From Vibrio tubiashii (lineage in GTDB: Bacteria; Pseudomonadota; Gammaproteobacteria; Enterobacterales; Vibrionaceae): DNA of 64,000 bases. The position numbers and the translations under genes are program-made. Positions 1 through 8,850 of the stretch are shown here, piece after piece (position 1 is the stretch's first letter; every line of letters begins with the position of its first letter). Below the pieces are notes generated by a model. It saw nothing but the letters and a program-made list of their open reading frames with translations. It was not told where the DNA came from and ran no database searches. Location: positions 1,426,001 to 1,490,000 of the forward strand of contig NZ_CP117030.1 of NCBI RefSeq assembly GCF_028551255.1, in the 5' to 3' direction.

Positions 1-2
1 CG

Positions 3-821
3 TTAGAGAGCGCTGACATCCATACCACAGGAAACATCACTCTTAGCGCGCAAAAGGTCGACAGCCTTGAAGATTACGACACTCTGATTATTCCTGGATG
101 GCCGACTTGGGACTATGTAATTCCTGAGAAAATAGAAGCGGAAGTTAGTCAATTTTCCAAACAAGGTAAGCGAGTGCTCACTTTGTGTTCGGGCGCATTT
201 TTATTAGCTAAGCTAGGACTACTCGATGGCAAAACGGCGACTACTCATTGGATGTACGAGCAAAGCTTTCGCTCTCAATTTCCAAACGTAAATTATCAAT
301 CTGATGTCCTCTACGTTTTCGATGGCAATATCGGCTGCTCTGCTGGCAGCGCAGCAGCACTCGACCTTGGCTTAGCCGTTATTCGTCATGATTTTGGTTA
401 TAGCTTTGCCAATCAAGTCGCGAAAAGATTGGTGATTTCCGCCCATCGACTTGGCGGTCAAGCACAATTTGTTGAGACGCCGATGCTAGAGGTTCCCAAT
501 AATTTTGCATCAGCACTCGACTGGGCCAACAGTCATTTAGACAAGAGCATTAGCGTTGATCTTCTTGCCGAAAAAGCCAGTATGTCACGTCGAACATTTG
601 ACCGAAAATTTCGCGCTAGTTTCAACTTATCTCCTAAAGAGTGGCTAATTCAGCAACGTATTGAGCGCGCAAAAGGTCTGCTCGAAATCGAGTCCCACTC
701 AATCGAACGCTTAGCCAGTATGGCAGGCTTCGAGAGTGCCACGACTTTACGTCATCACTTCCGGCGTTTGGTCGGTGTTTCCCCGCAGCAATATCGTAAA
801 CAATTTGGGGATTTAGCCTAG
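3..821 (+). CDS. AraC-family regulator with DJ-1/PfpI-like N-terminal domain (5' partial)
   Basis: The frame is open from the window edge, so the true start lies upstream. The visible protein begins inside a glutamine-amidotransferase-like (GATase1/DJ-1) domain: a strand with LIIPGWPTWDY, then the nucleophile-elbow region LTLCSGAFLLA, then the DGNIGCSAGSAAALDLGL stretch. About 100 C-terminal residues form two helix-turn-helix units of AraC type (DLLAEKASMSRRTFDRKF and RLASMAGFESATTLRHHFRR). This is the GlxA/FtrA architecture, usually a regulator of amine or betaine-like compound metabolism. The ligand cannot be read from the sequence. It ends 116 bp before norR on the same strand; no functional link is evident. 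Confidence 0.9.
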   Translation, partial: LESADIHTTGNITLSAQKVDSLEDYDTLIIPGWPTWDYVIPEKIEAEVSQFSKQGKRVLTLCSGAFLLAKLGLLDGKTATTHWMYEQSFRSQFPNVNYQSDVLYVFDGNIGCSAGSAAALDLGLAVIRHDFGYSFANQVAKRLVISAHRLGGQAQFVETPMLEVPNNFASALDWANSHLDKSISVDLLAEKASMSRRTFDRKFRASFNLSPKEWLIQQRIERAKGLLEIESHSIERLASMAGFESATTLRHHFRRLVGVSPQQYRKQFGDLA

Positions 822-877
822 CTCAACTTGTCGTTTTTGACTCACATCAACCGTACGGCGTTTATACCCATAATGGC

Positions 878-894
878 GATGTGAAAAACACATC
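878..894. promoter_or_regulatory. Predicted NorR box upstream of norR
   Basis: The sequence GATGTGAAAAACACATC is a perfect GATGT/ACATC inverted repeat around a 7-bp spacer, which fits the NorR GT-N7-AC consensus. It ends 43 bp before the norR start and no sigma-54 promoter is visible beside it. By analogy with E. coli this is more likely a negative autoregulation site than an enhancer. The same pentamer arms recur before hcp. Confidence 0.75.
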
Positions 895-937
895 ACCTTG
901 TTAGCATGGCGACTCTCAAAAAAGGGATCGCCAAATC

Positions 938-2467
938 ATGAAAGCTAACTTGAATAAAGTCCTGTTGGATATCGCGCTCAATTTAAGTTCCAACCAAAAC
1001 AGTGAAACCCAATATCAGCATCTTATTGATGGTATTGATCAGGTGTTTCCTTGTGATGCGAGCGCGTTATTTATCCTCGACCAAGATGGCTTTCTTACTC
1101 CCGTTGCGGTTAAAGGCATATCAAGCAGCATCCTAGCGCGGCGATTCTTCCCTAAAGCTCACCCTCGCCTACAAGCCATCATGGAGAGCAAACAACCAGT
1201 CCGTTTTGGTGCCGACTGTGAATTGCCCGACCCATTTAGTGGCATCCTGTTAAGTGAAGAAGCGGAGCTTGATGTCCATGACTGCATGGGTTGCAGCTTG
1301 TATGTCGGGGGGCAGTTGGTCGGAGTGCTGACGCTAGATTCTTTAACAGTGGGGGCATTTGACAGCATTGATCCGGTGACAATCGAAACCTTCGCCGCAC
1401 TTGCTGCTGCCACTCTGCGTAACATTGCCCAAGTGAAAGCCCTTAAGGCGCAAAACAAAAAGCAAAAACACGTCACGGAAACCTTGATTCAGCAAGCTCG
1501 CTCAAAGCAAGGAGAGATGGTTGGCGTTAGTCCGCAGATAGAAAAACTACGCACCAACATAGCAACGGTTGCTCAGTCTGACTATGCCGTGTTGATCACA
1601 GGGGAAACAGGGGTGGGAAAAGAGCTCGTTGCACACAGTGTGCACGCTCAAAGTCACCGCGCCAACAAGCCAATGATCTACGTAAACTGCGCCGCCCTAC
1701 CTGAAGGACTTGCTGAGAGTGAGTTATTTGGTCATGTTAGAGGAGCATTTACAGGAGCGAATAGTTCCAGAGCCGGTAAGTTTGAACTTGCCGATGGCGG
1801 CACTATTTTCCTAGACGAATTGGGCGAGTTGCCACTTGTGCTGCAGGCAAAATTGCTGCGTGTGATTCAACAAGGAGAGCTGCAAAGAGTCGGTAGCGAC
1901 CAACACTTGTTGGTTAATGTGCGCATTATCGCCGCTACTAACCGTTCTCTAGATCAAGAAGTCGAAAATGGGCAGTTCAGAGCCGACTTATATCACCGCC
2001 TAAATGTCTTTCCTATTTCAGTGCCACCGCTAAGAAAACGTGAAGGTGACCTACCCGTACTCGCGGGATACTTGCTAGAAAAAGTCCGCAGTCAGTTCAA
2101 CATCCCTAACCTACATTTGCACCCTAAAAGCCTCAGCCTACTTGAGCGTCAAACATGGCCGGGCAATGTCCGAGAGCTTGAACATACCCTCACTAGAGCC
2201 GCGCTGCGCGCGATCCAAGATCAGCAACAGATCATTACAACCCAACACTTTGATGGTGGTATTGAAACCGCAGCAAAGCTGACAAATAACAATTACTTAC
2301 CCAAACAGAGTCAAGCTATGCGTGGATTGGTTGAAGACTATCAAAAAGATCTGATCCTACATGCACTTGAGAAATCGAATGGCACGTGGGCGAAAGCTGC
2401 TGAGTTTCTACAAATGGATCGAGGCAACCTATACAGGATGGGTAAAAAGCTTGGGGTAGAGGTGTAA
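938..2467 (+). CDS. norR: NorR, nitric-oxide-responsive sigma-54 activator
   Basis: A 509-residue bacterial enhancer-binding protein. Residues 1-170 form a GAF domain that in this family holds a mononuclear non-haem iron binding NO. The segment DPF...VHDCMG...LTLDS (about 98-135) carries the Asp, His and Cys positions typical of NorR. A central AAA+ domain follows, with Walker A GETGVGKE (about 222-229) and the sigma-54 contact loop GAFTGA (about 269-274). A Fis-type helix-turn-helix ends the protein. Length matches NorR (about 505). The nearest plausible target is hcp, which has a sigma-54 promoter and three matching boxes, although two PAP2 genes lie between. A NorR box precedes norR itself. 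Confidence 0.95.
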   Translation: MKANLNKVLLDIALNLSSNQNSETQYQHLIDGIDQVFPCDASALFILDQDGFLTPVAVKGISSSILARRFFPKAHPRLQAIMESKQPVRFGADCELPDPFSGILLSEEAELDVHDCMGCSLYVGGQLVGVLTLDSLTVGAFDSIDPVTIETFAALAAATLRNIAQVKALKAQNKKQKHVTETLIQQARSKQGEMVGVSPQIEKLRTNIATVAQSDYAVLITGETGVGKELVAHSVHAQSHRANKPMIYVNCAALPEGLAESELFGHVRGAFTGANSSRAGKFELADGGTIFLDELGELPLVLQAKLLRVIQQGELQRVGSDQHLLVNVRIIAATNRSLDQEVENGQFRADLYHRLNVFPISVPPLRKREGDLPVLAGYLLEKVRSQFNIPNLHLHPKSLSLLERQTWPGNVRELEHTLTRAALRAIQDQQQIITTQHFDGGIETAAKLTNNNYLPKQSQAMRGLVEDYQKDLILHALEKSNGTWAKAAEFLQMDRGNLYRMGKKLGVEV

Positions 2468-2487
2468 TACAGTGAATATAAGAATGA

Positions 2488-2510
2488 AGGCGGGAATCCC
2501 CGCCTAAAAA
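2488..2510 (+). terminator. Rho-independent terminator after norR
   Basis: A GC-rich stem, AGGCGGG paired with CCCGCCT around a 4-nt loop, lies 20 bp after the norR stop. Its tail is A-rich on the plus strand, so it is not a classical U-tract terminator there. It may instead be a REP-like hairpin. Confidence 0.5.
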
Positions 2511-3061
2511 CAGCTAATTCTAAGTGTAGTGAACATGAAGACCATCGATGACCGCGTATAACCAAAAAATCATATTACAACCAAGGTTTCACTATAAAAC
2601 TAAGACCACCTTAACAATTCATTCTCCCACACCGATCCAAAGAAACCCTCCTAGAGCAACTGCTAACATTAAAATTAGACACTCAAACAAAACAGCTACA
2701 AGAAGATAACCACCGCTCAAATCACAATCAGGCAAACACAAATCAACAATTTAAGTTTTACATCAAACCATTATTCAATTATAATCTCTGCCAATGATTT
2801 AAATGAAGTTAATTTTTGCTACAGGATGCAAAGATATTGGCGCAATACATTTTGAACTTGGTTACCGAGTAGCATTTCTCAAAATAGAAACTGGTCGTAA
2901 ATCAATCAAACTTAATGCGTCTGACCAATGAGTTACGGTTATGATAGGCACAGTGAATATAAAGGCAGGGAGCATTTCGCGCACTATCGGGAACGCTTCT
3001 GTCGTGCCATTTCTCGCTTCATCTCTATAACAACTAAGACCAAGGTTGATGGTACAACTCT
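2511..3061. other. AT-rich intergenic region before the PAP2 pair
   Basis: About 550 bp without a convincing gene. It is notably A/T-rich at 2560-2830. A 42-codon frame starts at 2803 and ends at 2931, but it has no ribosome binding site and no recognisable family. A direct repeat of ACTAAGACCA occurs near 2600 and 3030. I see no sigma-54 promoter and no NorR box. The promoter of the first PAP2 gene presumably lies near the right end. Confidence 0.5.
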
Positions 3062-4351
3062 ATGAAAAAACTTTTTTTGTCAGCGGCAGTTAGTTGTGTT
3101 CTTGCTCAAGGAACTGCATTTGCGAATCCAACAACTAACGCAATCACTAGCAATACAGACGATGATTACGTCGTCGCTGGCGACTATATTCAAGTTGCTC
3201 TTCCTCTTACTGGTCTCTTTGCCGCTTGGTTGCATGATGATGCCGAGGGTGCAAAACAGTTAACCTACTCACTTGCCACGACTATCGGTATCGTACAAGC
3301 GGGAAAATATGTCGTTGGGCGCGTAAGACCAAACTCTTCAAACACAGCGTCCTTCCCATCAGGGCACACAGCTGCGGCTTTCTCTGGTGCCGCATTCCTA
3401 CAAAGCCGCTATGGTGCTAAGTGGGGTCTTCCTGCGTACGCCGCTGCAAGTTTTGTTGGTGCAAGTCGTGTACACGGCAACCGCCACTATGCGGACGATG
3501 TTGTCGCTGGTGCAGGTATTGCCTTTTTAACTAATCAGTTTTTTGTCTCAGAGTACACACCTGAAGGGGTGAACCTAAGTGCTGCGCCACTTAAAGATGG
3601 CATGATGCTCAACGTCAGCTTAACCAATGACGCCTTTGAGTATGACTCAAATAGAAAGCGTGCTAACCCGGTTTACGCTAAGAAAAAAGTCCATTCATTT
3701 ACGTTAGACATCGGTTTCAACACTTACGATACAATGGGTGATTTGGGTGCAAACCAAACCATCGAAAACTCAGCACCAGTTGATGAATACCAACCGTTCT
3801 CACGCGCAACCTATGCGTATCAGCTTAGCGATGACAGTGCAATAGAGTTTCAAATCGCGCCTAACGAGACGCGTCGTACTGGCAAAGTAAGCGGTAGTTT
3901 TGAAATCGACAACAACACTTATACGCAAGGAGAAGACATTTTTATCGCTTTGCGTCAGTGGAGCGCAGGTGGCCTTTACCAGAAACAATACCAAGTTAGT
4001 GATGCTGTCTCCCTTACTGCCGGAGCAGGTTTATATGCCTACTTGCTAGATATAGAAACTGACTTACTCAATGGTGGCAGGCATTCTAAGCTCAGCTCTA
4101 CACCAGTACTTCCTGCTGTCTCTGGGGAAGTTGAATACGCGTTCAATGATAAGTGGTCAGTTATGGGCCGTGTAGACTATCAAATCTTCGATAGAGATCG
4201 TGTGTTTGCCTCTGAAACTGGCGTTAACTACAAGGTCAATCCAGACTGGACGGTCGCGTTGAAATACGCTTATACCAACAACAATTGGGAAATGTACCAA
4301 ACAAGATATCGCTCTGAGTCAGTCTTACTGTCGGTAACTAACCGATTCTAA
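3062..4351 (+). CDS. PAP2-family phosphatase with C-terminal beta-barrel-like domain (copy 1)
   Basis: A 429-residue exported protein. A signal peptide ends near AFA (about 21). The PAP2 phosphatase signature is complete: K82-x6-RP (KYVVGRVRP), PSGH at 99-102 and SR-x5-H-x3-D at 135-146, which supply the phosphate-binding residues and catalytic histidines. Residues from about 170 to the end are rich in alternating aromatic and polar strands, and the chain ends in Phe, as outer-membrane barrels do. Many PAP2 enzymes dephosphorylate lipid phosphates, so an envelope lipid or lipid A substrate is possible but not shown. It is followed 20 bp later by a close paralogue. The upstream ribosome binding site is weak. 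Confidence 0.85.
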   Translation: MKKLFLSAAVSCVLAQGTAFANPTTNAITSNTDDDYVVAGDYIQVALPLTGLFAAWLHDDAEGAKQLTYSLATTIGIVQAGKYVVGRVRPNSSNTASFPSGHTAAAFSGAAFLQSRYGAKWGLPAYAAASFVGASRVHGNRHYADDVVAGAGIAFLTNQFFVSEYTPEGVNLSAAPLKDGMMLNVSLTNDAFEYDSNRKRANPVYAKKKVHSFTLDIGFNTYDTMGDLGANQTIENSAPVDEYQPFSRATYAYQLSDDSAIEFQIAPNETRRTGKVSGSFEIDNNTYTQGEDIFIALRQWSAGGLYQKQYQVSDAVSLTAGAGLYAYLLDIETDLLNGGRHSKLSSTPVLPAVSGEVEYAFNDKWSVMGRVDYQIFDRDRVFASETGVNYKVNPDWTVALKYAYTNNNWEMYQTRYRSESVLLSVTNRF

Positions 4352-4371
4352 ATCTGGAGAGACGATAGGCG

Positions 4372-5673
4372 ATGAAAAGAACATTATTTGCGATAAGCTT
4401 AACTATGCTTGTTGGCAGTCCATTGGCCTGCGCGCAAGACTACAATGCCATCAACGAGTCAGTGAATGACGATATCGTTGAAGCGGGTGATGTCCTTGCC
4501 ATCGCCCTACCTGCAACCGGTCTATTTGCTTCCCTAATTCATCAAGACCTTGAAGGGGCAGCTCAACTGACCATCTCGGTTCTCGCCGCTCAAGGCATTA
4601 CCGAGGTTACTAAAAATACGGTCGGACGTTACCGACCAAATTCAGACCTGACAGGCGCAAGTTATAAGTCGTTCCCTTCGGGTCATGCTGCTGGCGCGTT
4701 TTCCGGTGCTGCATTCTTACAAACTCGCTACGGCGCTGCGTGGGGCATACCTGCATACGCAGCGGCGACGTTTGTTGCGGCAAGCCGCGTTCACGGTAAC
4801 CGTCACTACCCTGATGACGTACTTGGAGGAGCAAGCATTGGTTTCCTTGTGAACCAATTGGTCGTTTCACCATACGTTAAAGAGGGCGTTAGCCTCACTG
4901 CTGGCCCAAGTTCTGACGGCGGCGTCATGCTAGGGGTGTCTGTAACGGATAAAGCGCTGCAATACGATCAAGGTCGCAAGCGCGGAACAGGTGAGTTGCC
5001 TAAGCAGAAGCGTCATCGCTTTCAGTTTGATGTCGGCTTTAATATGACAGATTCCGTCGATCAAATGGATGATCACGATCTCTTGCCTGGCTCTAAGCTG
5101 GTTGATGACCACCAACCCTTCTCTTCAGTCATTTATGAGTACACGATAGACAGTGAAACCTCCGTTGAGTTTTCTTTAACGCCGTCTGAAACTCGTCGCT
5201 ATGGGACTGCAAATGGGGAGTTTTCCGTAGACAATACCACTTATAGTCCAGGTTCAGACATTTACCTCGCTTTTAAGCAGTGGAATGCCGGCGGCACTTA
5301 CTATCAACACTACCAAATCAACGATAAATTCAACCTTTCTGCAGGTGTCGGTTTATACGGATTTTTGGTTGAGTTAGAAGCTGACCATCTGCGCGGCGGC
5401 AATTACGCCAGCGAAGGAGGCTATCAATTTATGCCTTCCGTCACAGGTAAGGCTCAATACAAGCTGATCGGTGACTTGTATTTGCAAGGACTTGCCAACT
5501 ACCAGACGTGGAGTAATGACCAAGTCGGGTATGTAGAAGCTGGTTTCAACTACGCAGTGAACAAAGATTGGGAGCTCGGATTGAAATACACTATGTCACG
5601 AAATGAGTGGCGTGATGTCGGCGTTAAATATCGCGCCAACGCGGTAGTACTCTCTTTCGCCAACCGTTTTTAA
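4372..5673 (+). CDS. PAP2-family phosphatase with C-terminal beta-barrel-like domain (copy 2)
   Basis: A 433-residue paralogue of the preceding gene, colinear over its whole length and clearly a tandem duplication. It has a signal peptide, the PAP2 motifs (KNTVGRYRP, FPSGH, SRVHGNRHYPDD) and the same strand-rich C-terminal half ending in FANRF. Good spacing (GGAGAG upstream of ATG) and the 20-bp gap suggest cotranscription with copy 1. A hairpin with a U-tract follows, so the pair seems separate from the hcp operon. The substrate is unknown. Both copies keep all catalytic residues, which argues against decay of either. Confidence 0.85.
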   Translation: MKRTLFAISLTMLVGSPLACAQDYNAINESVNDDIVEAGDVLAIALPATGLFASLIHQDLEGAAQLTISVLAAQGITEVTKNTVGRYRPNSDLTGASYKSFPSGHAAGAFSGAAFLQTRYGAAWGIPAYAAATFVAASRVHGNRHYPDDVLGGASIGFLVNQLVVSPYVKEGVSLTAGPSSDGGVMLGVSVTDKALQYDQGRKRGTGELPKQKRHRFQFDVGFNMTDSVDQMDDHDLLPGSKLVDDHQPFSSVIYEYTIDSETSVEFSLTPSETRRYGTANGEFSVDNTTYSPGSDIYLAFKQWNAGGTYYQHYQINDKFNLSAGVGLYGFLVELEADHLRGGNYASEGGYQFMPSVTGKAQYKLIGDLYLQGLANYQTWSNDQVGYVEAGFNYAVNKDWELGLKYTMSRNEWRDVGVKYRANAVVLSFANRF

Positions 5674-5682
5674 CCCGTTTTA

Positions 5683-5709
5683 GGCTCATCAACATTGGTG
5701 AGCCTTTTT
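5683..5709 (+). terminator. Terminator after the PAP2 pair
   Basis: GGCTCA pairs with TGAGCC across a short loop and is followed directly by TTTTT. It lies 10 bp after the second PAP2 stop. Confidence 0.8.
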
Positions 5710-5726
5710 CCCCTCTAACGCTCCGC

Positions 5727-5743
5727 GTTGTAAAAATCACATC
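5727..5743. promoter_or_regulatory. Predicted NorR box, distal site before hcp
   Basis: GTTGTAAAAATCACATC matches the GATGT-N7-ACATC pattern with two changes in the left arm and keeps the core GT-N7-AC. It is about 160 bp upstream of the two better boxes, so it is the least certain of the set. Confidence 0.5.
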
Positions 5744-5883
5744 ACCCTTTTAAACATCCACTAAGCCGGTGAATCTTCGCCTGTTTTCTTGTTTGAAGTG
5801 GCGTCATTATCTCGTTTTAGCTCAAAGTGTGAACTCAACGATTTACGGCAGATTACACCCCATCTTACCTACCCTTATTTTAC

Positions 5884-5900
5884 GATGTCATTTGCACATC
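5884..5900. promoter_or_regulatory. Predicted NorR box 2 before hcp
   Basis: GATGTCATTTGCACATC has perfect GATGT/ACATC arms with a 7-bp spacer. It is centred 23 bp (about two helical turns) from the next box and about 110 bp upstream of the predicted sigma-54 start, a normal enhancer distance. Confidence 0.8.
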
Positions 5901-5906
5901 AGTCAC

Positions 5907-5923
5907 GATGTTAAATTAACATC
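5907..5923. promoter_or_regulatory. Predicted NorR box 3 before hcp
   Basis: GATGTTAAATTAACATC is an 8-bp perfect inverted repeat around one central base and contains GT-N7-AC. It lies about 87 bp upstream of the predicted transcription start of hcp. Confidence 0.8.
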
Positions 5924-5974
5924 ACTATGGTCTAAGATAAAGGGATAAACTCTTATATAACAATAACTTAATTA

Positions 5975-5991
5975 TTGGCACGCTACCTGCT
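5975..5991 (+). promoter_or_regulatory. Sigma-54 promoter of hcp
   Basis: TTGGCACGCTACCTGCT fits the -24/-12 consensus: GG at 5977-5978 and GC at 5989-5990, separated by exactly 10 bp. Transcription should begin near 6001. That rules out the upstream TTG codon at 5975 as the hcp start. Together with the boxes above it predicts NorR/RpoN control of hcp-hcr. Confidence 0.88.
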
Positions 5992-6055
5992 CTATCAGTA
6001 TCAAAATAAAACGGCGGACAGTTCCGCTAACAATTATCACGACTGGAGACGCGCA

Positions 6056-7717
6056 ATGTTCTGTATTCAATGTGAACAGACGATTCAAACCCCTACTGTA
6101 AAGGGCTGCTCATTTGCACAAGGTATGTGTGGCAAAACTTCTGAAGTTTCTGATTTACAAGACGTATTGGTCTACACCCTACAAGGGGTTTCTTACTGGG
6201 CTGAGCAAGCGCGCAAATTCGATATCATCGATACTGAAATCGACCAGTGGGCACCAAAAGCTTTCTTTTCTACGCTGACCAACGTTAACTTCGATCCTGA
6301 GCGTATTCTTGAACTTGCTTCACTGGCAGCGCAATACAAAGCTCGCTTAAAAGAACAAACGCTCGCGGCAGCTAAATTGGGTGATATTGAGTTGGATGAA
6401 GCACCATCTGTCGCTCACTTTGAGCTTCCAGCAACTGCAGAAGAGATTTTAGCTCATGCTCCTCTTGTGGCAGTTAACCGTGGCTACCAACATCTGAGTG
6501 AAGATGTGATTGGTCTGCGCCTACTTTGCTTATACGGCCTAAAAGGTGCAGCAGCCTACATGGAGCACGCACGTGTACTAGAGCAAACCAACACGGATAT
6601 TTATGCCGAGTACCACCAAATCATGGCATGGCTTGGTACTGACCCAGAAGATTTAAACGCTCTGTTAGAGTGTTCGATGCAGATCGGCCTAATGAACTAC
6701 AAAGTGATGGAGATGCTAGACGCGGGTGAAACGGCTACGTTCGGCCACCCTACTCCTACTGCCGTTAACGTTAAGACAGTCAAAGGCAAAGCGATTCTAG
6801 TGTCTGGTCATGACCTACATGATCTAGAAAAGATCCTGCAACAAACTGAAGGCAAAGGCATTAATGTCTACACCAATGGTGAAATGCTACCTGCACACGG
6901 CTACCCAGAACTAAACAAGTATTCTCATTTAGTGGGTAACTACGGCAGCGCATGGCAAAACCAGCAAAAAGAGTTTGCCAACTTCCCTGGCGCAATTGTC
7001 ATGACATCGAACTGTTTGTTGAATCCAAATGTTGGCCAATACGCCGATCGCCTATTTACTCGTAGCATTGTTGGCTGGCCGGGTGTTGCACATATCGAAG
7101 GTGATGATTTCAGCCAAGTGATCGAGTGCGCTCTAGCTCAAGACGGCTTCCAACATGACGAAATCGAACAGATGATCACGGTTGGCTTCGGTCGTAATGC
7201 ACTAATGGAAGCAGCGCCAGCGGTGGTTGAACAAGTAAAGGAAGGCAACATCAAGCACTTCTTCTTAGTGGGTGGTTGTGATGGTGATAAATCTGAGCGT
7301 AGTTACTACACAGACTTCACCGCAGCAGCACCTGAAGACAGCGTAATCCTGACGCTGGCTTGTGGTAAATTCCGCTTCAACAAGAATCAGTTTGGTGACA
7401 TCAACGGTATCCCACGCCTACTCGATGTTGGTCAATGTAATGATGCTTACTCAGCAATCCAACTTGCGCTAGCGCTATCTAAAGAGTTCGACTGTGATAT
7501 CAATGAGCTTCCGCTAACCCTCGTTCTATCTTGGTTTGAACAAAAAGCGATTGTTATCTTACTGACCCTATTCGCTTTAGGTGTGAAAGGTATCTACACA
7601 GGTCCAACCGCACCTGCGTTCTTGACCGACAACCTACTGGCAATCATCCAAGAGAAATTCGACATGCGCAGTATCGGTAATGTTGAAGACGATCTAAAAA
7701 CCATCTTAGCTGCTTAA
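6056..7717 (+). CDS. hcp: Hcp, hybrid-cluster protein (hydroxylamine/NO reductase)
   Basis: A 553-residue protein matching the E. coli Hcp length of about 550. The N-terminal Cys3-x2-Cys6-x11-Cys18-x6-Cys25 spacing is that of Hcp from facultative anaerobes, which carries a [2Fe-2S] cluster there. The later NCLLNP, GGCDGD, LACGK and DVGQCND segments supply ligands of the 4Fe-2S-2O hybrid cluster. The family reduces NO or hydroxylamine and acts in nitrosative stress and protein S-nitrosylation. The ATG at 6056 was chosen because it has GGAG upstream, gives the family length and lies downstream of the sigma-54 promoter. It is followed by its reductase hcr. Confidence 0.97.
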   Translation: MFCIQCEQTIQTPTVKGCSFAQGMCGKTSEVSDLQDVLVYTLQGVSYWAEQARKFDIIDTEIDQWAPKAFFSTLTNVNFDPERILELASLAAQYKARLKEQTLAAAKLGDIELDEAPSVAHFELPATAEEILAHAPLVAVNRGYQHLSEDVIGLRLLCLYGLKGAAAYMEHARVLEQTNTDIYAEYHQIMAWLGTDPEDLNALLECSMQIGLMNYKVMEMLDAGETATFGHPTPTAVNVKTVKGKAILVSGHDLHDLEKILQQTEGKGINVYTNGEMLPAHGYPELNKYSHLVGNYGSAWQNQQKEFANFPGAIVMTSNCLLNPNVGQYADRLFTRSIVGWPGVAHIEGDDFSQVIECALAQDGFQHDEIEQMITVGFGRNALMEAAPAVVEQVKEGNIKHFFLVGGCDGDKSERSYYTDFTAAAPEDSVILTLACGKFRFNKNQFGDINGIPRLLDVGQCNDAYSAIQLALALSKEFDCDINELPLTLVLSWFEQKAIVILLTLFALGVKGIYTGPTAPAFLTDNLLAIIQEKFDMRSIGNVEDDLKTILAA

Positions 7718-7730
7718 TCCTCGCCAATTT

Positions 7731-7762
7731 GCCTAGCTCTAATTGGAGCTAGGCACTTTTTT
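7731..7762 (+). terminator. Hairpin with U-tract between hcp and hcr
   Basis: GCCTAGCTC pairs with GGAGCTAGGC around a 5-nt loop and is followed by CTTTTTT. It occupies most of the 56-bp hcp-hcr gap. It looks like an intrinsic terminator that would lower hcr transcription relative to hcp. hcr has no obvious promoter of its own. Confidence 0.75.
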
Positions 7763-7773
7763 AAGAGAAAACT

Positions 7774-8805
7774 ATGACAAGTGAATGGCAAAACAACCTG
7801 CCAACAACTTTACGCTGCGTAGAGAAGTGGCAAGAAACCCCAGATACCGTGAGCATTACGCTGGCCCCTATAGGCGATGAAGATATCGCTTTCGAATTTA
7901 AGCCCGGACAGTTTGTCTCACTGGGTTTTGAGATGGAGGGTAAAGTTGAATATAGAGCCTATTCTATTAGCTCTGTGCCTAACGAACCTCTGTTAAAGCT
8001 GACTATCAAGCGCGTTGAGGGAGGCTTAATCTCAAACCACATTGTCGATACCTTCGCCCCGGGTGATACTGTGTTAGCCCTTGCGCCTACGGGTCCATTT
8101 AACAGTGTCGATTGCACGCCAAAAGATAAAGTCGTTATGCTTAGCGCAGGTTGCGGTATTACTCCTGTAATGTCGATGACAAAGACCTGGTTAGCTGATG
8201 AAAAAGATATCGACATCGTCTTTATTCATATGGCTAAAAGCGCTCAGCAAACCATCTATTTTGATGAGCTAGAGTCAATGGACAGCATTCACAGCCACTT
8301 CCACTTTAAGTTGCTGCTAAAAGACAACACTGGGACACGTCATCCGCAAGGTCGACTAGATAAGGCATGGCTACAAACCCTATGTCCTGATATCGCGGAA
8401 CGCACCGTTTATCTATGCGGGCCAACTCAGTTTATGCAGGATATGGAGTCTCACTCGCTCGCACTCGGCGTTGAACCTCAAGCGTTTCATCAGGAAAGCT
8501 TCACTCCAATTGAAACCCATCAAGAACCATCTGCTGGCGGTGTGGTTCAATTTGAAGTGCCCGCTTTTGGTGTCAGTGCTGAAGTTGAGCAAGGTGCGAC
8601 ACTTGCCGATGTCCTAGAGGACAATGGTGTACCCATCATCATCGCTTGTCGCAGCGGTATGTGTGGTTCTTGCAAATGCAAAGTGACTAAAGGGGAAGTG
8701 TCTCGTACTAGCACCGAGACTCTGACTGAACAAGACTTAGCGGAAGGTTATACGCTCGCTTGCTCTAGCCAGATTCAGAGCGACGTTGAAGTCGAATTGA
8801 TGTAA
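7774..8805 (+). CDS. hcr: Hcr, NADH oxidoreductase for Hcp
   Basis: A 343-residue flavoprotein reductase. The N-terminal ferredoxin-reductase-type domain has the FAD motif RAYSIS and the NAD-binding segment SAGCGITPVMSM. YLCGPTQFMQDM and a C-terminal plant-type [2Fe-2S] ferredoxin domain follow, with Cys-x4-Cys-x2-Cys (CRSGMCGSC) and a fourth Cys in LACSSQ. This is the Hcr layout: electrons pass from NADH through FAD and the iron-sulphur cluster to Hcp. It is 56 bp downstream of hcp and separated from it by a terminator-like hairpin. It ends before a bidirectional terminator shared with the convergent exporter gene. Confidence 0.95.
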   Translation: MTSEWQNNLPTTLRCVEKWQETPDTVSITLAPIGDEDIAFEFKPGQFVSLGFEMEGKVEYRAYSISSVPNEPLLKLTIKRVEGGLISNHIVDTFAPGDTVLALAPTGPFNSVDCTPKDKVVMLSAGCGITPVMSMTKTWLADEKDIDIVFIHMAKSAQQTIYFDELESMDSIHSHFHFKLLLKDNTGTRHPQGRLDKAWLQTLCPDIAERTVYLCGPTQFMQDMESHSLALGVEPQAFHQESFTPIETHQEPSAGGVVQFEVPAFGVSAEVEQGATLADVLEDNGVPIIIACRSGMCGSCKCKVTKGEVSRTSTETLTEQDLAEGYTLACSSQIQSDVEVELM

Positions 8806-8813
8806 TTGTACAC

Positions 8814-8850
8814 ATTCCGAGTAAGTCTTCGCTTACTCGGAATCCTTTCT
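8814..8850. terminator. Bidirectional terminator between hcr and the EamA gene
   Basis: A 12-bp perfect stem, ATTCCGAGTAAG with its complement, has a 6-nt loop (TCTTCG) and pyrimidine-rich flanks. It lies between convergent genes. Confidence 0.75.

Noticed and set aside
2803..2931. 42-codon frame starting MKLIFATGCKDIG
   Set aside because: No ribosome binding site, no recognisable family, AT-rich non-coding surroundings.
5975..6055. N-terminal extension of hcp from a TTG codon
   Set aside because: It overlaps the sigma-54 promoter and would start upstream of the predicted transcript; the ATG at 6056 has the ribosome binding site and gives the family length.
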